Part shown: positions 1-10,100 of the stretch, one piece after another | Position numbering within the stretch: the stretch's first letter is position 1 | Layout of the letters: each line of letters opens with the position of its first letter | Origin: CAYXDO01 sp964463485 | GTDB taxonomy: Bacteria; Myxococcota; Kuafuiibacteriia; Kuafuiibacteriales; Kuafuiibacteriaceae | NCBI GenBank assembly: GCA_964463485.1 | Contig: CAYXDO010000025.1 | Location: 26,179-90,178 of the forward strand | Length of the DNA stretch: 64,000 bases | Direction of reading: 5' to 3' | Position numbers and translations under genes: made by a program | The notes under the pieces: model-generated | Databases searched by the model: none | Told to the model about the DNA's origin: nothing | The model's input: the letters and a program-made list of their open reading frames with translations, nothing else

Positions 1-811
1 CCAGCGGGACTCTCGAGAGTCTCTTGTCCCGCGAGATCTCGCCCACCAGCGCGGGCACACCCGCGTTCCAGCCGCAAATCACGATATGACTCTCGAGCTC
101 CTCGATATCCATGTCGAACATGTCCTTTCTGCCAGCCAAGCGGTTGACCATCGTGGCTGAGACGACACCGGTGACCGCGGCGAACAGAGTGCTACCGCCG
201 ATCATGACCGCGACGAGCAGCATTTTGCCGCCGGTCGTAGCAGGGCTCGCGCCCACCGGTTCACCCGCGATCACGGAGTGCATCGACCACCAGAAGCTTC
301 GCGTGAGCGTCGAAAAGTCGGGGTTGGTTGCGCCTTCGAGGGTGAAGCTCGCGATCGACGCGCCGATCACGAGCAACACACCCGCAACACCGAGCGCCCA
401 AAACTCGTAGACGTTGACCCGAAGGACGTCTCGAAAAAGTCCGACTCTGCGACTCAGGACGACCCCAAGTCGAAAGAGACGAAACAAGCGGAGGATCCAC
501 AGGAATCGCAGCGCCCGAAAAATCGGAGCCACCGCGAGGATGTCCGGCCAGTAGCGCCGAAAGAACCGGCCCTTGTGTCGCGCGAGCCAAAACCGAATCA
601 GGAGCTCGAGCGCGAGCAACGAGGTGATGACCGACTCGAGATCGGAAACCGTGCTCAGCGCTTCTTCGGGCAGATCGGTCGCCTGCTCGATCGTCAACAA
701 CACGACGGACGACACGATCAGGACGGCGATGGCCAGGTCGACAGCTGGGTTGGCCATGACTCGGAACACACGCGCCCTCAGACGGGGCGGGTCCAGCCAT
801 GGCAAGTCCAC
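1..811 (-). CDS. Voltage-gated-like ion channel with RCK/TrkA-N domain, 3' end cut by window
   Basis: Reading the minus strand from a GTG at 811 (GGATGGAG just upstream) gives an open frame that runs off the window edge. It has a basic start and hydrophobic segments matching S1-S4 (one reads DLAIAVLIVSSVVLLTIEQ), an Arg-spaced helix (LWILRLFRLFRLG), an S5 helix, a pore helix (SFWWSMHS), an S6 helix and the start of a Rossmann-type RCK domain (HIVICGWNAG). By family this is a tetrameric cation channel of the inner membrane gated by a cytoplasmic RCK domain. Oddly, the canonical potassium filter TVGYGD is absent; the pore helix is followed by VIAGEPVGA, so ion selectivity cannot be assumed to be K+. 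The longer overlapping minus-strand frame starting at 845 has no such features and is a shadow. Confidence 0.8.
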   Translation of the reverse strand, partial: MDLPWLDPPRLRARVFRVMANPAVDLAIAVLIVSSVVLLTIEQATDLPEEALSTVSDLESVITSLLALELLIRFWLARHKGRFFRRYWPDILAVAPIFRALRFLWILRLFRLFRLGVVLSRRVGLFRDVLRVNVYEFWALGVAGVLLVIGASIASFTLEGATNPDFSTLTRSFWWSMHSVIAGEPVGASPATTGGKMLLVAVMIGGSTLFAAVTGVVSATMVNRLAGRKDMFDMDIEELESHIVICGWNAGVPALVGEISRDKRLSRVPL

Positions 812-925
812 GGCTCCATCCTGCAAGACTGGGGGCGGCGCGCAAGTTTTCGAGCGGCTGCCGCCGGTGAAGACGACCTCAGGACGTTCAAGACCGAGGC
901 GGAGGTGGAGCCAGCCATCCCGCTC

Positions 926-959
926 GGGCCGTTCGGCCGTTCGGGCCGTTCGGCCGTTC
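926..959. repeat. 17-bp tandem repeat, two copies
   Basis: The 17-bp unit gggccgttcggccgttc occurs twice head to tail between the ion channel start and the broken antitoxin. The unit itself contains two near-copies of ggccgttc. No coding or clear regulatory role is visible; replication slippage is the simplest origin. Confidence 0.7.
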
Positions 960-1006
960 GGGGCCGCGCCTTGCGCTTCGCCAGGCGACGTCGTTATGCT
1001 CGAGTT

Positions 1007-1282
1007 ATGTCGATTACGCGCATCACGATCAGCGCCGGATAGGGTTGCGAAGCGCATCAAGAAAGCGGCCGGAAATGTGCCTGTATCGGCTTGGGTCGCG
1101 GAGCGACTCGAGGAGCACCTCGGAAGCTCGACGTGTTGTTCGAACAGTTCTATCGCGACGTGAACCCATCGTCGGAGAGCGTACGCGAGGCAGACGCGAT
1201 GTTCGAGCGCCGGGACGGCCATCGAGCCGGGCACAGAATGAGTGAGGCCGGCAACGGAGAAGAATGTCCCGCAGCGAAATAG
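1007..1282 (+). pseudogene. Frameshifted ribbon-helix-helix-type antitoxin relic
   Basis: An ATG at 1007 opens MSITRITISA, typical of the beta strand of a CopG/RHH antitoxin, but the frame closes at a TAG at 1040-1042. The homologous continuation is in another frame (DRVAKRIKKAAGNVPVSAWV then AERLEEHL), and a second shift returns to the first frame (LDVLFEQFYRDVNPSSESV), ending at 1282. Two compensating indels therefore split what would be a roughly 90-residue DNA-binding antitoxin. No PIN or other toxin gene follows, so this looks like the remnant of a toxin-antitoxin pair. Two sequencing errors are the alternative explanation. Confidence 0.6.
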
Positions 1283-1463
1283 GAACCCACCCGATAATCA
1301 ATCAATCGACTTCATTTTCGCCTCAGCCTCGCTTCCTCCGGGGGCGCAACTCCCGAAAATCGATGTCCGTTCGAGCACACTTGGGGCGCCCGGCGGGACC
1401 TTCATCGTCGGAACCTTCGCTCACCTCTTGTGATCGGCCCGCGATTTGGGGAGGCTCTCCGGC

Positions 1464-3647
1464 GTGAACCACCCAGAGCGCGACGACACCATCCAGGAGC
1501 TCGCCCGACTGATCCGGCTCCATCGCAAGCTTTACTACGCGGGCGCTCCGGAGATCTCGGACGAGGAGTTCGACGCGCTCGAGGATCAACTTCGTGCGCT
1601 CGATCCGCGCCACGAGGTGCTCGCGGAAGTTGGAGCACCCCCGGAGTCTCGCGAGGCGGTCGCTCCGGCCGTTCGGCGAGCCGAGCAGGCATACTCTCCC
1701 GAAGTCGAGGCTCGCGCAGAGAAGCTTCGGGCGGCGAGCCAGTCGTTCTACTCGATGGAGCCCAAGGTCTCGGAGCAAACTTACAAGCTCATGTACTCGG
1801 AGCTCGAGAGCTCTGCCCCGGGCCATCCCGTCCTGGACGCGGTCGTGCCTCCGACGGGCCGAGAGTGGAAAAAAGCCCAGCACGAGCTTCCGATGGGTTC
1901 CTTGAACAAAGTCAACTCGGAAGGGGAGCTCCTCGAGTGGGCGGCGCGGTGCGACGAGCTCGCGAAGTCTGCAGGTGTCGAAAGCATCAGCCACGATCTC
2001 GTCGTGACCGAGAAGCTCGATGGGTTGTCGGTGGAGCTCGTGTACGACGGCGGCACGCTGGAAGCGGCGATCACTCGCGGGGACGGATCGATCGGAGAGC
2101 GAATCACTCCGAATGTCGCAGTCATGGGCGGCGTCCCGGCCAAGATCGACCGCACCGGGAGGATCTCGGTCCGCGGCGAAATCCTGTTGGACAAGCAGGG
2201 AGGCGAGGAGCTGGCTGCGCACAAACGCGAGGTCGACAAACGTTTCACGGGGCTCACGAGCTTGAGAAACACCGCGTCGGGTCAGGCGCGCGCCAAGGAG
2301 CCGAAGTTGCTTCCAGCGTGCCGGTACCTTCGCGTGCTCTCGTACGACGTCGAGGGGGTGGAGGCAGAGCACGAGAAAGACAAGCTCGAGTTGATTGCGG
2401 CGCTAGGCTTTGAGACCCCGCCCGTGATCTTCGGTGAGACGCGAGCCGTGCTCGAGGCCTATCGAACGTACGCATCGGGCCGACGTAGCTCCCTCGGCTA
2501 CGAGATCGACGGGCTCGTGGTGCGCGCAAACTCCCTTCGTGGATCGGCGTTGCTCGGGGAGCTCAACAACCGGCCGCGCGCGGCGGTGGCGTTCAAGTTC
2601 GAGAGTGAGATGAAGATCTCGACCTTGAGGGAGATTCGTTGGGAGACCGGGCCCACCGGCCGAATCACTCCGGTGGCCTTCGTGGACCCCGTGCAGCTCG
2701 CCGGTGCGACCGTCGTGCGAGCGAGCCTGCACAACGCGGGGCGCGTCGAGGAGCTCGGCATCGGCGTCGGTGATCAGATCCTGGTGTCGCGCCGAAACGA
2801 CGTGATTCCTTACGTAGAGAAGGTCGAAGTCAAAGTCGGTCCGGTCGCCGCGGCGCCGACCACGTGCGCTCGCTGCGGCGTTCCGATCTTCAAGGAAGGT
2901 GAGTACCTCGTCTGCCGCAACGACGAGTGTCCCGCGCGACGCATCGGGCGATTGGCGATCTGGGTTCGGCAGCTCGACCTGTTGGCGTTCGGCGAGCGGA
3001 CCCTCGAACGGCTCTACGAGGAGGGACTCGCCAGGGAACCTTCCGATTTGTACAAACTCACGACTCAGCAAATCTCCCGCCTCGATGGCTTTGGCGAGGT
3101 GAGCGCCAAGAAGCTCCTCGAGCCGCTCCAAGCGGCCAAGCAGATTCCGCTGCCGCAAATGATCGCGGCTCTGGGCATCGAGTCGGTCTCCCTCGAGACC
3201 GGAAAGTTGCTCGTCAAGGCAGGGTTCGACACGTTCGACAAGATCGCTCAGGCGTCGGTCCAAACTCTCTCGTCGATTCCGGGCCTCGGCTCGATCAAGG
3301 CCGAAAAGATCCTCGAGGGAGTGCGCGGGCGCCTCGCCGAGATCGCACGCCTGGCCGAGGTCGGGGTGGTGCCGGTCGCTCCTCGCGAAGGGGGGCCGCT
3401 GGCCGGATTGTCATTCTGTTTTTCGGGAACTCACTCGCGACCGCGAAAGGTCCTTCACGGGATCGTGGAGAAGTACGGTGGCCAAGTAGCCAACGACGTC
3501 ACCAAAGGGCTCGGGTATCTCGTCCTCGCGGACGCCACCAGCAGCTCCTCCAAGGCCCAGAAGGCCCGAAAGCTCGGAACTCAGGTGATCGACGAGAGTG
3601 GCTTTGCGGAGATCGTGCGCCAAAAGGGCGGTGACCCGACCGGCTGA
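1464..3647 (+). CDS. ligA: NAD-dependent DNA ligase LigA
   Basis: This enzyme seals nicks between 3'-OH and 5'-phosphate ends using NAD+ (adenylated-lysine intermediate) in replication and repair. The N-terminal Ia region (YYAGAPEISDEEFDALE) is followed by the adenylation motif EKLDG, with the catalytic Lys near residue 184. RGEILL (motif III), EIDGLVV (motif IV) and VAFKFES (motif V) follow. A four-Cys zinc finger lies near 468-500 (CARC ... CRNDEC), then helix-hairpin-helix repeats, then a C-terminal BRCT domain (about 645-727). At 727 residues it is slightly longer than the usual 670. The GTG at 1464 is preferred because GGGGAGG lies about 8 bases upstream; a TTG at 1446 would add six residues. 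Several stretches are divergent, so a second, more typical ligA may exist elsewhere in the genome. Confidence 0.93.
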   Translation: MNHPERDDTIQELARLIRLHRKLYYAGAPEISDEEFDALEDQLRALDPRHEVLAEVGAPPESREAVAPAVRRAEQAYSPEVEARAEKLRAASQSFYSMEPKVSEQTYKLMYSELESSAPGHPVLDAVVPPTGREWKKAQHELPMGSLNKVNSEGELLEWAARCDELAKSAGVESISHDLVVTEKLDGLSVELVYDGGTLEAAITRGDGSIGERITPNVAVMGGVPAKIDRTGRISVRGEILLDKQGGEELAAHKREVDKRFTGLTSLRNTASGQARAKEPKLLPACRYLRVLSYDVEGVEAEHEKDKLELIAALGFETPPVIFGETRAVLEAYRTYASGRRSSLGYEIDGLVVRANSLRGSALLGELNNRPRAAVAFKFESEMKISTLREIRWETGPTGRITPVAFVDPVQLAGATVVRASLHNAGRVEELGIGVGDQILVSRRNDVIPYVEKVEVKVGPVAAAPTTCARCGVPIFKEGEYLVCRNDECPARRIGRLAIWVRQLDLLAFGERTLERLYEEGLAREPSDLYKLTTQQISRLDGFGEVSAKKLLEPLQAAKQIPLPQMIAALGIESVSLETGKLLVKAGFDTFDKIAQASVQTLSSIPGLGSIKAEKILEGVRGRLAEIARLAEVGVVPVAPREGGPLAGLSFCFSGTHSRPRKVLHGIVEKYGGQVANDVTKGLGYLVLADATSSSSKAQKARKLGTQVIDESGFAEIVRQKGGDPTG

Positions 3648-3781
3648 GCGCAAGAGCGTCGCGCACGGCTCGTGAAAACCCAGGAGCCTCGACGAACGGT
3701 CGAATGTCGAGTGCACGGATCGGCTCCTCGTCCCGCTCCGGTGGTGGTAGAGCTTCGAGGGCGGCGTCGCCGCAAGAGGTC

Positions 3782-6700
3782 ATGGACCAGCCCACGCGTT
3801 TCGGCAGTTACGAGATCGTTCGGTCGTTGGGGCCGGGCGACCTGGGCGAGCGCTTCGTTGCGCGACGCGAGGAGTCCTCTCGGCTTGTCGTGCTCGAGAC
3901 CTTCTCTCCCGAGCTCATGGAGCGCAGGGCGCTGACGGGCCTGGTGGAGCAAGACGCCCGCGCCGCGCTCGGAATTGACCATCCGAATTTGGTCGGTCTC
4001 ATCGACCAGGGCAAAGTGGAAGGCGTTTCGTACGTGGTCCACGAGCACGTGCGCGGCGCGACGGCCGCGGAGATTCTCGCCGCCGCGGCGCAGCGCAACG
4101 TGCGCCTGTCCCCACGATTCGTTGCGGCGGTGATGGGCGAGGCCGCGCTGGGGCTCGACGCGGCGCACCGAGCGGTCGGTTCGGACTCGGACGGAGACGG
4201 CGTGCCGCACGGATCACTCGACGCCTCCAAAATTTGGATTCGCATCGACGGCCTGGTGAAGGTCGACGGGATCGGCCAGGCCAAGACTGGCTTTCGACTC
4301 GCGGGCAATCCGCGGCAGGCCGCCCGGACTCTCGCGCCCGAGCAACTGCTCGGACAGCCCGCGACGTTCGCCTCCGACCAGTTCTCCTTGGGTGTCGTCC
4401 TGTACGAGCTGTTGACTCAGGAGACTTTCTCCACGGACGCGAAGGAGACTCTGAGTCGCGCCGGGACTGAGTTGTCGACCGGCGATGGAGCCCTCGACGA
4501 AATTCTCTCGCGGCTCGTGGCGATCGATCCCAGCGAACGTTACGAGAGCTGCGGGGCGGCCGCTGAAGCCCTCCTTGCTTTTGCGGCCCAAGCGGGCGGT
4601 GCAGACGCCCAATTCAAGCGACGCATGCTCACCAGCCTCCTCGGAAAGCTCGAGGACAGAACCTCTCAACCCACCGTCGAGGCCACTTTCGTGCCCGGCT
4701 TCGTCGCCGATCGCGCCGCCGTTTGCGGCCTCTGCCTCTCCACCAGTCCGAGCGACGAGCCCACCTGTCGCTCTTGCGGAGGCAACCTTCTCCCCGACGA
4801 TTCCGGCAGCGCGAGCGCCGAATCGAGCCCTCCCAAACGGGAGCCCGCGGTCGGCCGACATGCGGAACGGCTCCGCGCCGAACGGGTGATCGGCGCCTCG
4901 ATTCACCGTGTAGACGACCGAGTCGTCGTGTTCGTCGGCGGACCGGGATCGGGCAAGACGAGGCTCCTCGAAGACCTCGAGGCCGCGTGCAAGCGCCGCC
5001 GAGTCGTCCCGCTGATGCTCCCCGTATGCGAAATCGACGCAGAGGGTCACAGACTCGTTCGGACTCGTGTGGCCGCCGCCGCTCGCGCCGCGCGCCTCGA
5101 AGGCAAGCAAGAGTCGCTGGACAGTTGGATCGAGGCCGTCGAGCGCGGCCCGGATCGAGCCACCACCGGCCGCCCCCGGATTTTGCGCGCTGACCCTCGC
5201 CTCTCGGTATCCAACCACCGCGCGGCCATGATCCATGCCCTCACGCTCGCGTCCGAGGGTCGACCGATCTGCGTGCTCGTCGACGATCTAGAGCTCGCCG
5301 ACGAGGAGCTCGTCACCTTCCTCAGTCGACTGAGTCGCGTCACACGCGGCAGGGTCGGTGTCATCGCGACGACTCGAGACTCCTCGCTCGGCACCGAAAT
5401 CCCGGGCGAGCGCGTCGCGCTCGGACCGCTCACGGACACCGCCATCCTCGACGTGCTTCAATCCACCCTAGGCGCGGCGCTCCCTCCGATCCTGATCGAT
5501 GACGTCGTGACTTCGGCCGAAGGTTCGCCGGGCTCGGCCGCCCTGCTCGGAAGATGGCTCCGCGGGGCCGGATCGGTCAACGCCGACGGGATCACGAAGA
5601 GAGAGGGCATCGCAGGGATCGAGTGGCCGCCAACTCAGAAAAAGCTCGTCGCCGCTTGCCTCGCGCAACTCAACCGAGAGGCGCGGGCGATCGCCGTCAC
5701 CGGCGCCCTCATGTCGCCGAGCTTCTCTCCGAAAGTCGTCCTGAGCTGCGTCGGGGAGCTCTCCGATCCGAAGAGAGCGGTGCGTGAGTGCCTCAAGAGC
5801 GGGCTCATGAATCGGTCTTCGGTCGACGAGAAGAAGATCGGCTACGACCAGATCTGGATCCGTCAGGCGCTCGCCGAGTGTGTCCCGGACGCGAAGCGGG
5901 GAGCGCTCAGATCCATGGGGGCGCGAGCTCTGATTCGAGGTCAGGAGAGCCTTCGAGCCGCGGCGCTCGCGCTCGCCGAGCCAGGCAGCAGCGAAGACGA
6001 AACGCGACAAGCGCTCGCCGCGGTCAACGGCCTCGGGCTCGACCCCGGCGCGGCGAAGGTGCTGAAGGCCTTGCTCGAGGCCAAGTCCTTCTCTCCCAAT
6101 GTCCACACGCCTGAGGGTCTGAGCGCCGTCACGACCCTGGCGACCTTCGACCCGGACGCCGCGTCCCGATGGCTCGACGTCGCCGTCCGCGCCGATGCTC
6201 CCGTCGAGTGGTCCACCTACGATGCCGTTGAATTACGAGCTTCCGTGAAGAAATGGCTAGGCGACCCGGTCGGAGCAGAGGCAGAGCTCGTGAGTAAGTC
6301 CGAGCTCTCCGTCGAGCTCGAAGGCGAGAGCGGGACGACCGCTCTGTTCGATCTGCTCGCAGTCGCGGAGGCGGCAGGCACACCCGAAGCCCTCTCCGAA
6401 GCCATGAGTGCGGCCATCGCCCTCCATGGTCCCCCGGAGCTCGACCTCGCACTCATGATCGGCCGGCTTCTCCTCCGCTCGGAAGATCCCATGAGGGCTC
6501 GGTCGTGGCTGGAGGGTGTCGGCAAGGCGTCCGAAGCCCGGCCCGAGCTTCGGGCCGAGGCCCACCTCCGCCTCGCTGAGCTCCAGCTTCTCGAGGAAAA
6601 GGCCGACTCCGCAAACGGAGAGGCCGATCGGGCCGAGGCCCTGGCCGAACGATCCGGCTCCATCCAACAGCTCGCTTCGGCCAACCTGATCCGAGGACGC

Positions 6701-6862
6701 GCGCTTCTCTCCATGTCTCGATTCGAGCCGGCAAAGAAGGCGCTCGCCAAGGCCGCTGACCTCTTCGCTGACCTCGGCCAATCGGACGAAGCCTCCGAAG
6801 CGCAGAAGCTCGTCGCGTCCGTGCGACTCAAGACGGCCGTCCCGTCCCGTATCTCCCGCTGA
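3782..6862 (+). CDS. Pseudokinase fused to AAA/STAND-type ATPase and TPR-like repeats
   Basis: A 1026-residue multidomain protein. The N-terminus has a serine/threonine-kinase fold (FGSYEIVRSLGPGDLGERF, then HPNLVGLIDQG, then ASDQFSLGVVLYELL), but catalytic residues are missing. The VAIK lysine is replaced (VVLE), HRDLKPSN reads HGSLDASK and no DFG is visible. A zinc ribbon follows (CGLC ... CRSC, about 314-335), then a P-loop ATPase with Walker A GGPGSGKT near 386 and a Walker B-like CVLVDDLE near 500. A long alpha-helical, TPR-like tail runs to the end. This resembles myxobacterial kinase-ATPase signalling proteins (guanylate-cyclase/MalT-like STAND proteins), with the kinase part reduced to a ligand- or partner-binding module. 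The ATG at 3782 begins at the kinase fold; an in-frame ATG at 3704 would add 26 low-complexity residues. No phosphotransfer activity should be assumed. Confidence 0.8.
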   Translation: MDQPTRFGSYEIVRSLGPGDLGERFVARREESSRLVVLETFSPELMERRALTGLVEQDARAALGIDHPNLVGLIDQGKVEGVSYVVHEHVRGATAAEILAAAAQRNVRLSPRFVAAVMGEAALGLDAAHRAVGSDSDGDGVPHGSLDASKIWIRIDGLVKVDGIGQAKTGFRLAGNPRQAARTLAPEQLLGQPATFASDQFSLGVVLYELLTQETFSTDAKETLSRAGTELSTGDGALDEILSRLVAIDPSERYESCGAAAEALLAFAAQAGGADAQFKRRMLTSLLGKLEDRTSQPTVEATFVPGFVADRAAVCGLCLSTSPSDEPTCRSCGGNLLPDDSGSASAESSPPKREPAVGRHAERLRAERVIGASIHRVDDRVVVFVGGPGSGKTRLLEDLEAACKRRRVVPLMLPVCEIDAEGHRLVRTRVAAAARAARLEGKQESLDSWIEAVERGPDRATTGRPRILRADPRLSVSNHRAAMIHALTLASEGRPICVLVDDLELADEELVTFLSRLSRVTRGRVGVIATTRDSSLGTEIPGERVALGPLTDTAILDVLQSTLGAALPPILIDDVVTSAEGSPGSAALLGRWLRGAGSVNADGITKREGIAGIEWPPTQKKLVAACLAQLNREARAIAVTGALMSPSFSPKVVLSCVGELSDPKRAVRECLKSGLMNRSSVDEKKIGYDQIWIRQALAECVPDAKRGALRSMGARALIRGQESLRAAALALAEPGSSEDETRQALAAVNGLGLDPGAAKVLKALLEAKSFSPNVHTPEGLSAVTTLATFDPDAASRWLDVAVRADAPVEWSTYDAVELRASVKKWLGDPVGAEAELVSKSELSVELEGESGTTALFDLLAVAEAAGTPEALSEAMSAAIALHGPPELDLALMIGRLLLRSEDPMRARSWLEGVGKASEARPELRAEAHLRLAELQLLEEKADSANGEADRAEALAERSGSIQQLASANLIRGRALLSMSRFEPAKKALAKAADLFADLGQSDEASEAQKLVASVRLKTAVPSRISR

Positions 6863-7117
6863 CAGGTCACCGAAAAAGGCTCCGAAACTCATCCCGCGCC
6901 CGTGCCCGACCAGGCCATCACCCGCGCCGGGAATCAACGACCGGCGCTCGACGACAAACTCGCAGATCCAACTGGCATGGCCGGCTCATCGCAAAAACTG
7001 CGCGCCCGGCGATGACCCGCGCAAATGCAGACTTCGAGCGCACTTCGCCCGTTTGATTTCACGCAGCAACTCTGGCTCACTCCTCATCGTGCTTCGACCG
7101 GCTCTCGGTAGGATGGA

Positions 7118-10100
7118 ATGAGTATGGCCGCTCACGAGTTTCGCCGAGTCGCGATCGTCAATCGGGGAGAGGCGGCGATGCGATTCATCACCGCCGTGCG
7201 TGAGTATAACTCGGAGCATCGCGATCGCATCGAGACGGTCGCGCTGTACACGGAGCCCGACCGCCGGGCCATGTTCACGCGGGAGGCCGACCTCGCCTAC
7301 TCACTCGGCGACGCGATGTTCGTGGATGACAGTGGCCATCGGAAGAGCAGCTATGTCGACTTCGCACGGGTCGAACATGCGCTCGTCGAAACCCGAGCGG
7401 ACGCTGTGTGGCTCGGCTGGGGCTTCGTGGCCGAGCAACCGGGCTTCGTCCAACTCTGCGAGCTCAGGGACCTCCAAATCGTCGGCCCGAGCAGCGCGAT
7501 GATCCAGAAGCTCGGAGACAAGATCTCCGCGAAACGCATCGCCGAGGCGGTGAGTGTGCCGGTGGTTCCTTGGAGCGGCGGCCCGATCGCCAGCGTCGAG
7601 GAGGCCCTCGTTCACGCCGATCGCCTCGGCTACCCAGCCCTGTTCAAATCAACCGCAGGCGGCGGCGGGCGCGGGATCCGGGTCGTCCGATCCAAACACG
7701 ACGTGGCGAGCGCTTTCCTCGCCGCGACCGCCGAGTCGATGCGTTCCTTTGGTGAAGGGGCGGTCTTCTTGGAAAGGCTCGTGTCCGGAGCTCGGCACGT
7801 CGAGGTGCAGGTCCTCGGCGACGAACACGGAACGACCTGGGCCCTCGCGGCTCGGGACTGTTCGATCCAACGGCGAAACCAGAAAATCCTGGAGGAGACT
7901 CCGTCCCCTGTGCTCACCGACGAACAAGAGTCGGCGCTCCGTGAGTCCGCCTTGGCGATCGCCAGGTCGGTGAGTTACCGGAGCGCCGGGACCGTCGAAT
8001 TTCTCTATGACGAGGGATCGCGGCGCTTCTGGTTCATGGAAGTCAACGCGAGGCTTCAGGTCGAGCACCCCATCACTGAGGTCGTTCATGGTCTCGATCT
8101 GGTGAAGCTCCAGCTTCACATCGCGCGCGGCGGCCGCCTCGACCCGCAGCCTCCGCCTCGGCGCGGCCACGCCATCGAGGTTCGGCTGAACGCGGAGGAT
8201 CCCGAGCGTGAGTTCGCGCCGGCTCCGGGTGTACTCACTTCTTTGCGATACTCGTCCGGGCCTGGCATCCGCATCGACAGCGGCGTGGAGCAAGGCGACT
8301 CGGTGCCTCCCGACTTCGACTCGATGATCGCCAAGCTGATCGCGTACGGCGCGACGAGAGAGGAGGCAATCTCGAGGTTGAGTCGCGCGCTGCGGTCGTC
8401 CGCCATCGAGATCGATGGAGGCACCACGAACAAAGGTTTCCTGCTCGGGCTCCTGAGTCGGGAAGAGCTCCGGTCGAGCCGGTATGACGTGAGCTGGATG
8501 GATCGACTGGTCGTCGACGGAGCGCACGTCTCTCGGGCGAACGCGGAGCTCGCCATCGCACGCGCGGCGATCGGCGCCTACGACGTCGACCGAGCGGTCG
8601 AACGGGCCCGATTCTTTTCCGCTGCGGCGCGGGGACGTCCGGAGATCGGAGAGCTCTCCGAATTCGAGATCGAGCTGAGTTACCTCGGGCACGTGTACGA
8701 GGTGTCGGTCGGACTCGAGTCTGCGAACACGTACCGCGTCGACATAGATCGGCAACACCTGGAGCTCCACGTCGAGCGCTTCGCGAACGGCGACGAGCGA
8801 GTCGACGCGAACGGGCATGCTTACCGGGTTCGGCGGGTCGAGCAAGGCCTCTCGACCCTGGTGGAGGTCGATGGCGTTCCTCACCGCGTATCCAAGGACG
8901 CCGGCGGCCTCGTCCGCGCCCCCTACCCCGCCGTAGTGGTGTCCGTACTGGTGAAGACCGACGACGCTGTTTCCGTCGGCACGCCCATCGCGGTGCTCGA
9001 GGCCATGAAGATGGAGATGGTGCTCAAGTCACCCTTCGCCGGTGTGGTGAGAGACACTCATGTGCTCGACAACGTCCAGGTGCCGACGGGAACACCCATC
9101 TGCACGATCGAGCCGCCGGGCGAGGTTGGGTTCGCCGTCGGCGATCGACTCTCCTTCGAGTCCATCGCCGGAACCCATCGGCCGGTGTGTACGAGCCAAG
9201 GGGTGGATCTCGACGAGCTCCGCTCCCTCATGCTCGGCTTCGACGCGGATCTGCGCCGACTCTCTACGAGCCTACGAGACTCGTCGGTGAAGGAGTGTGA
9301 ACGGCGCGAGGTCGAAATCCTGGAGATCTTCGCCGACGTCTCGTCCGTGCTCAGACGTTCGGCCACGCTGATCGAGCCGCGGGGCCACAGCCCGGAAGAC
9401 TTCTTCTTCGCTTACCTGAGAGACCTCAACTGGAAAAAAGATCAGATCCCAGGGAGCTACGTCGAGCATCTGCGGCGAGCCCTCGCCCACTACGGTGTGG
9501 CGAGCCTCGAGCGCTCGGAGGAGCTCGAGAGCGCGCTGTTTCGGCTGTTCGTCGCCCATCAGCGCTTCGAGCTTCAGGAGTCTCCCATCATCCGACTGCT
9601 GGAGGCTCGCCTCCAACGGCAGGGAACGGGGCCGTCGGAGCGCCTCGCGAAGCTCCTCGATCGATTGATTGAGGTAACGAGAGACGCGTCGCCGGGGCTG
9701 CACGACCTCGCGCGGGAGCTCAAGTATCGAGTCTTCGAGAAACCCAGTCAGGACGAAATCGCACGACGAGCGCACGCGGCGGCGCTCCAGGTGCTCGCCG
9801 ACGGTCAAATGGATCGGGCTCGCCGAGTTCGTACACTCATCGAGAGCCCCTACCCGCTCAAGGCGCTGTTCTCGGCGCGGTTCAGCGAAGCGGGACCAGA
9901 GGAACGCGACCTCATGCTCGAGTCGCTCACCGGGCGTTATTATCGGATCAGGTCGCTCGAGCATCCGGAGTTGTTCGACCTTCAGGGCGCGCGATGTTTC
10001 GCTGCCGAGTACGAAAACGAGGGCGCTCGATTTCGTGTGGTGAGCACCCACGTCGAGTACGACGAGCTCGCGTCTTGCGGAAGCCTCGTCTCGGAGATCG

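Noticed and set aside
4214..5236. 340-codon minus-strand frame opposite the pseudokinase-ATPase gene
   Set aside because: Low-complexity translation and complete overlap with a frame that holds Walker and zinc motifs.
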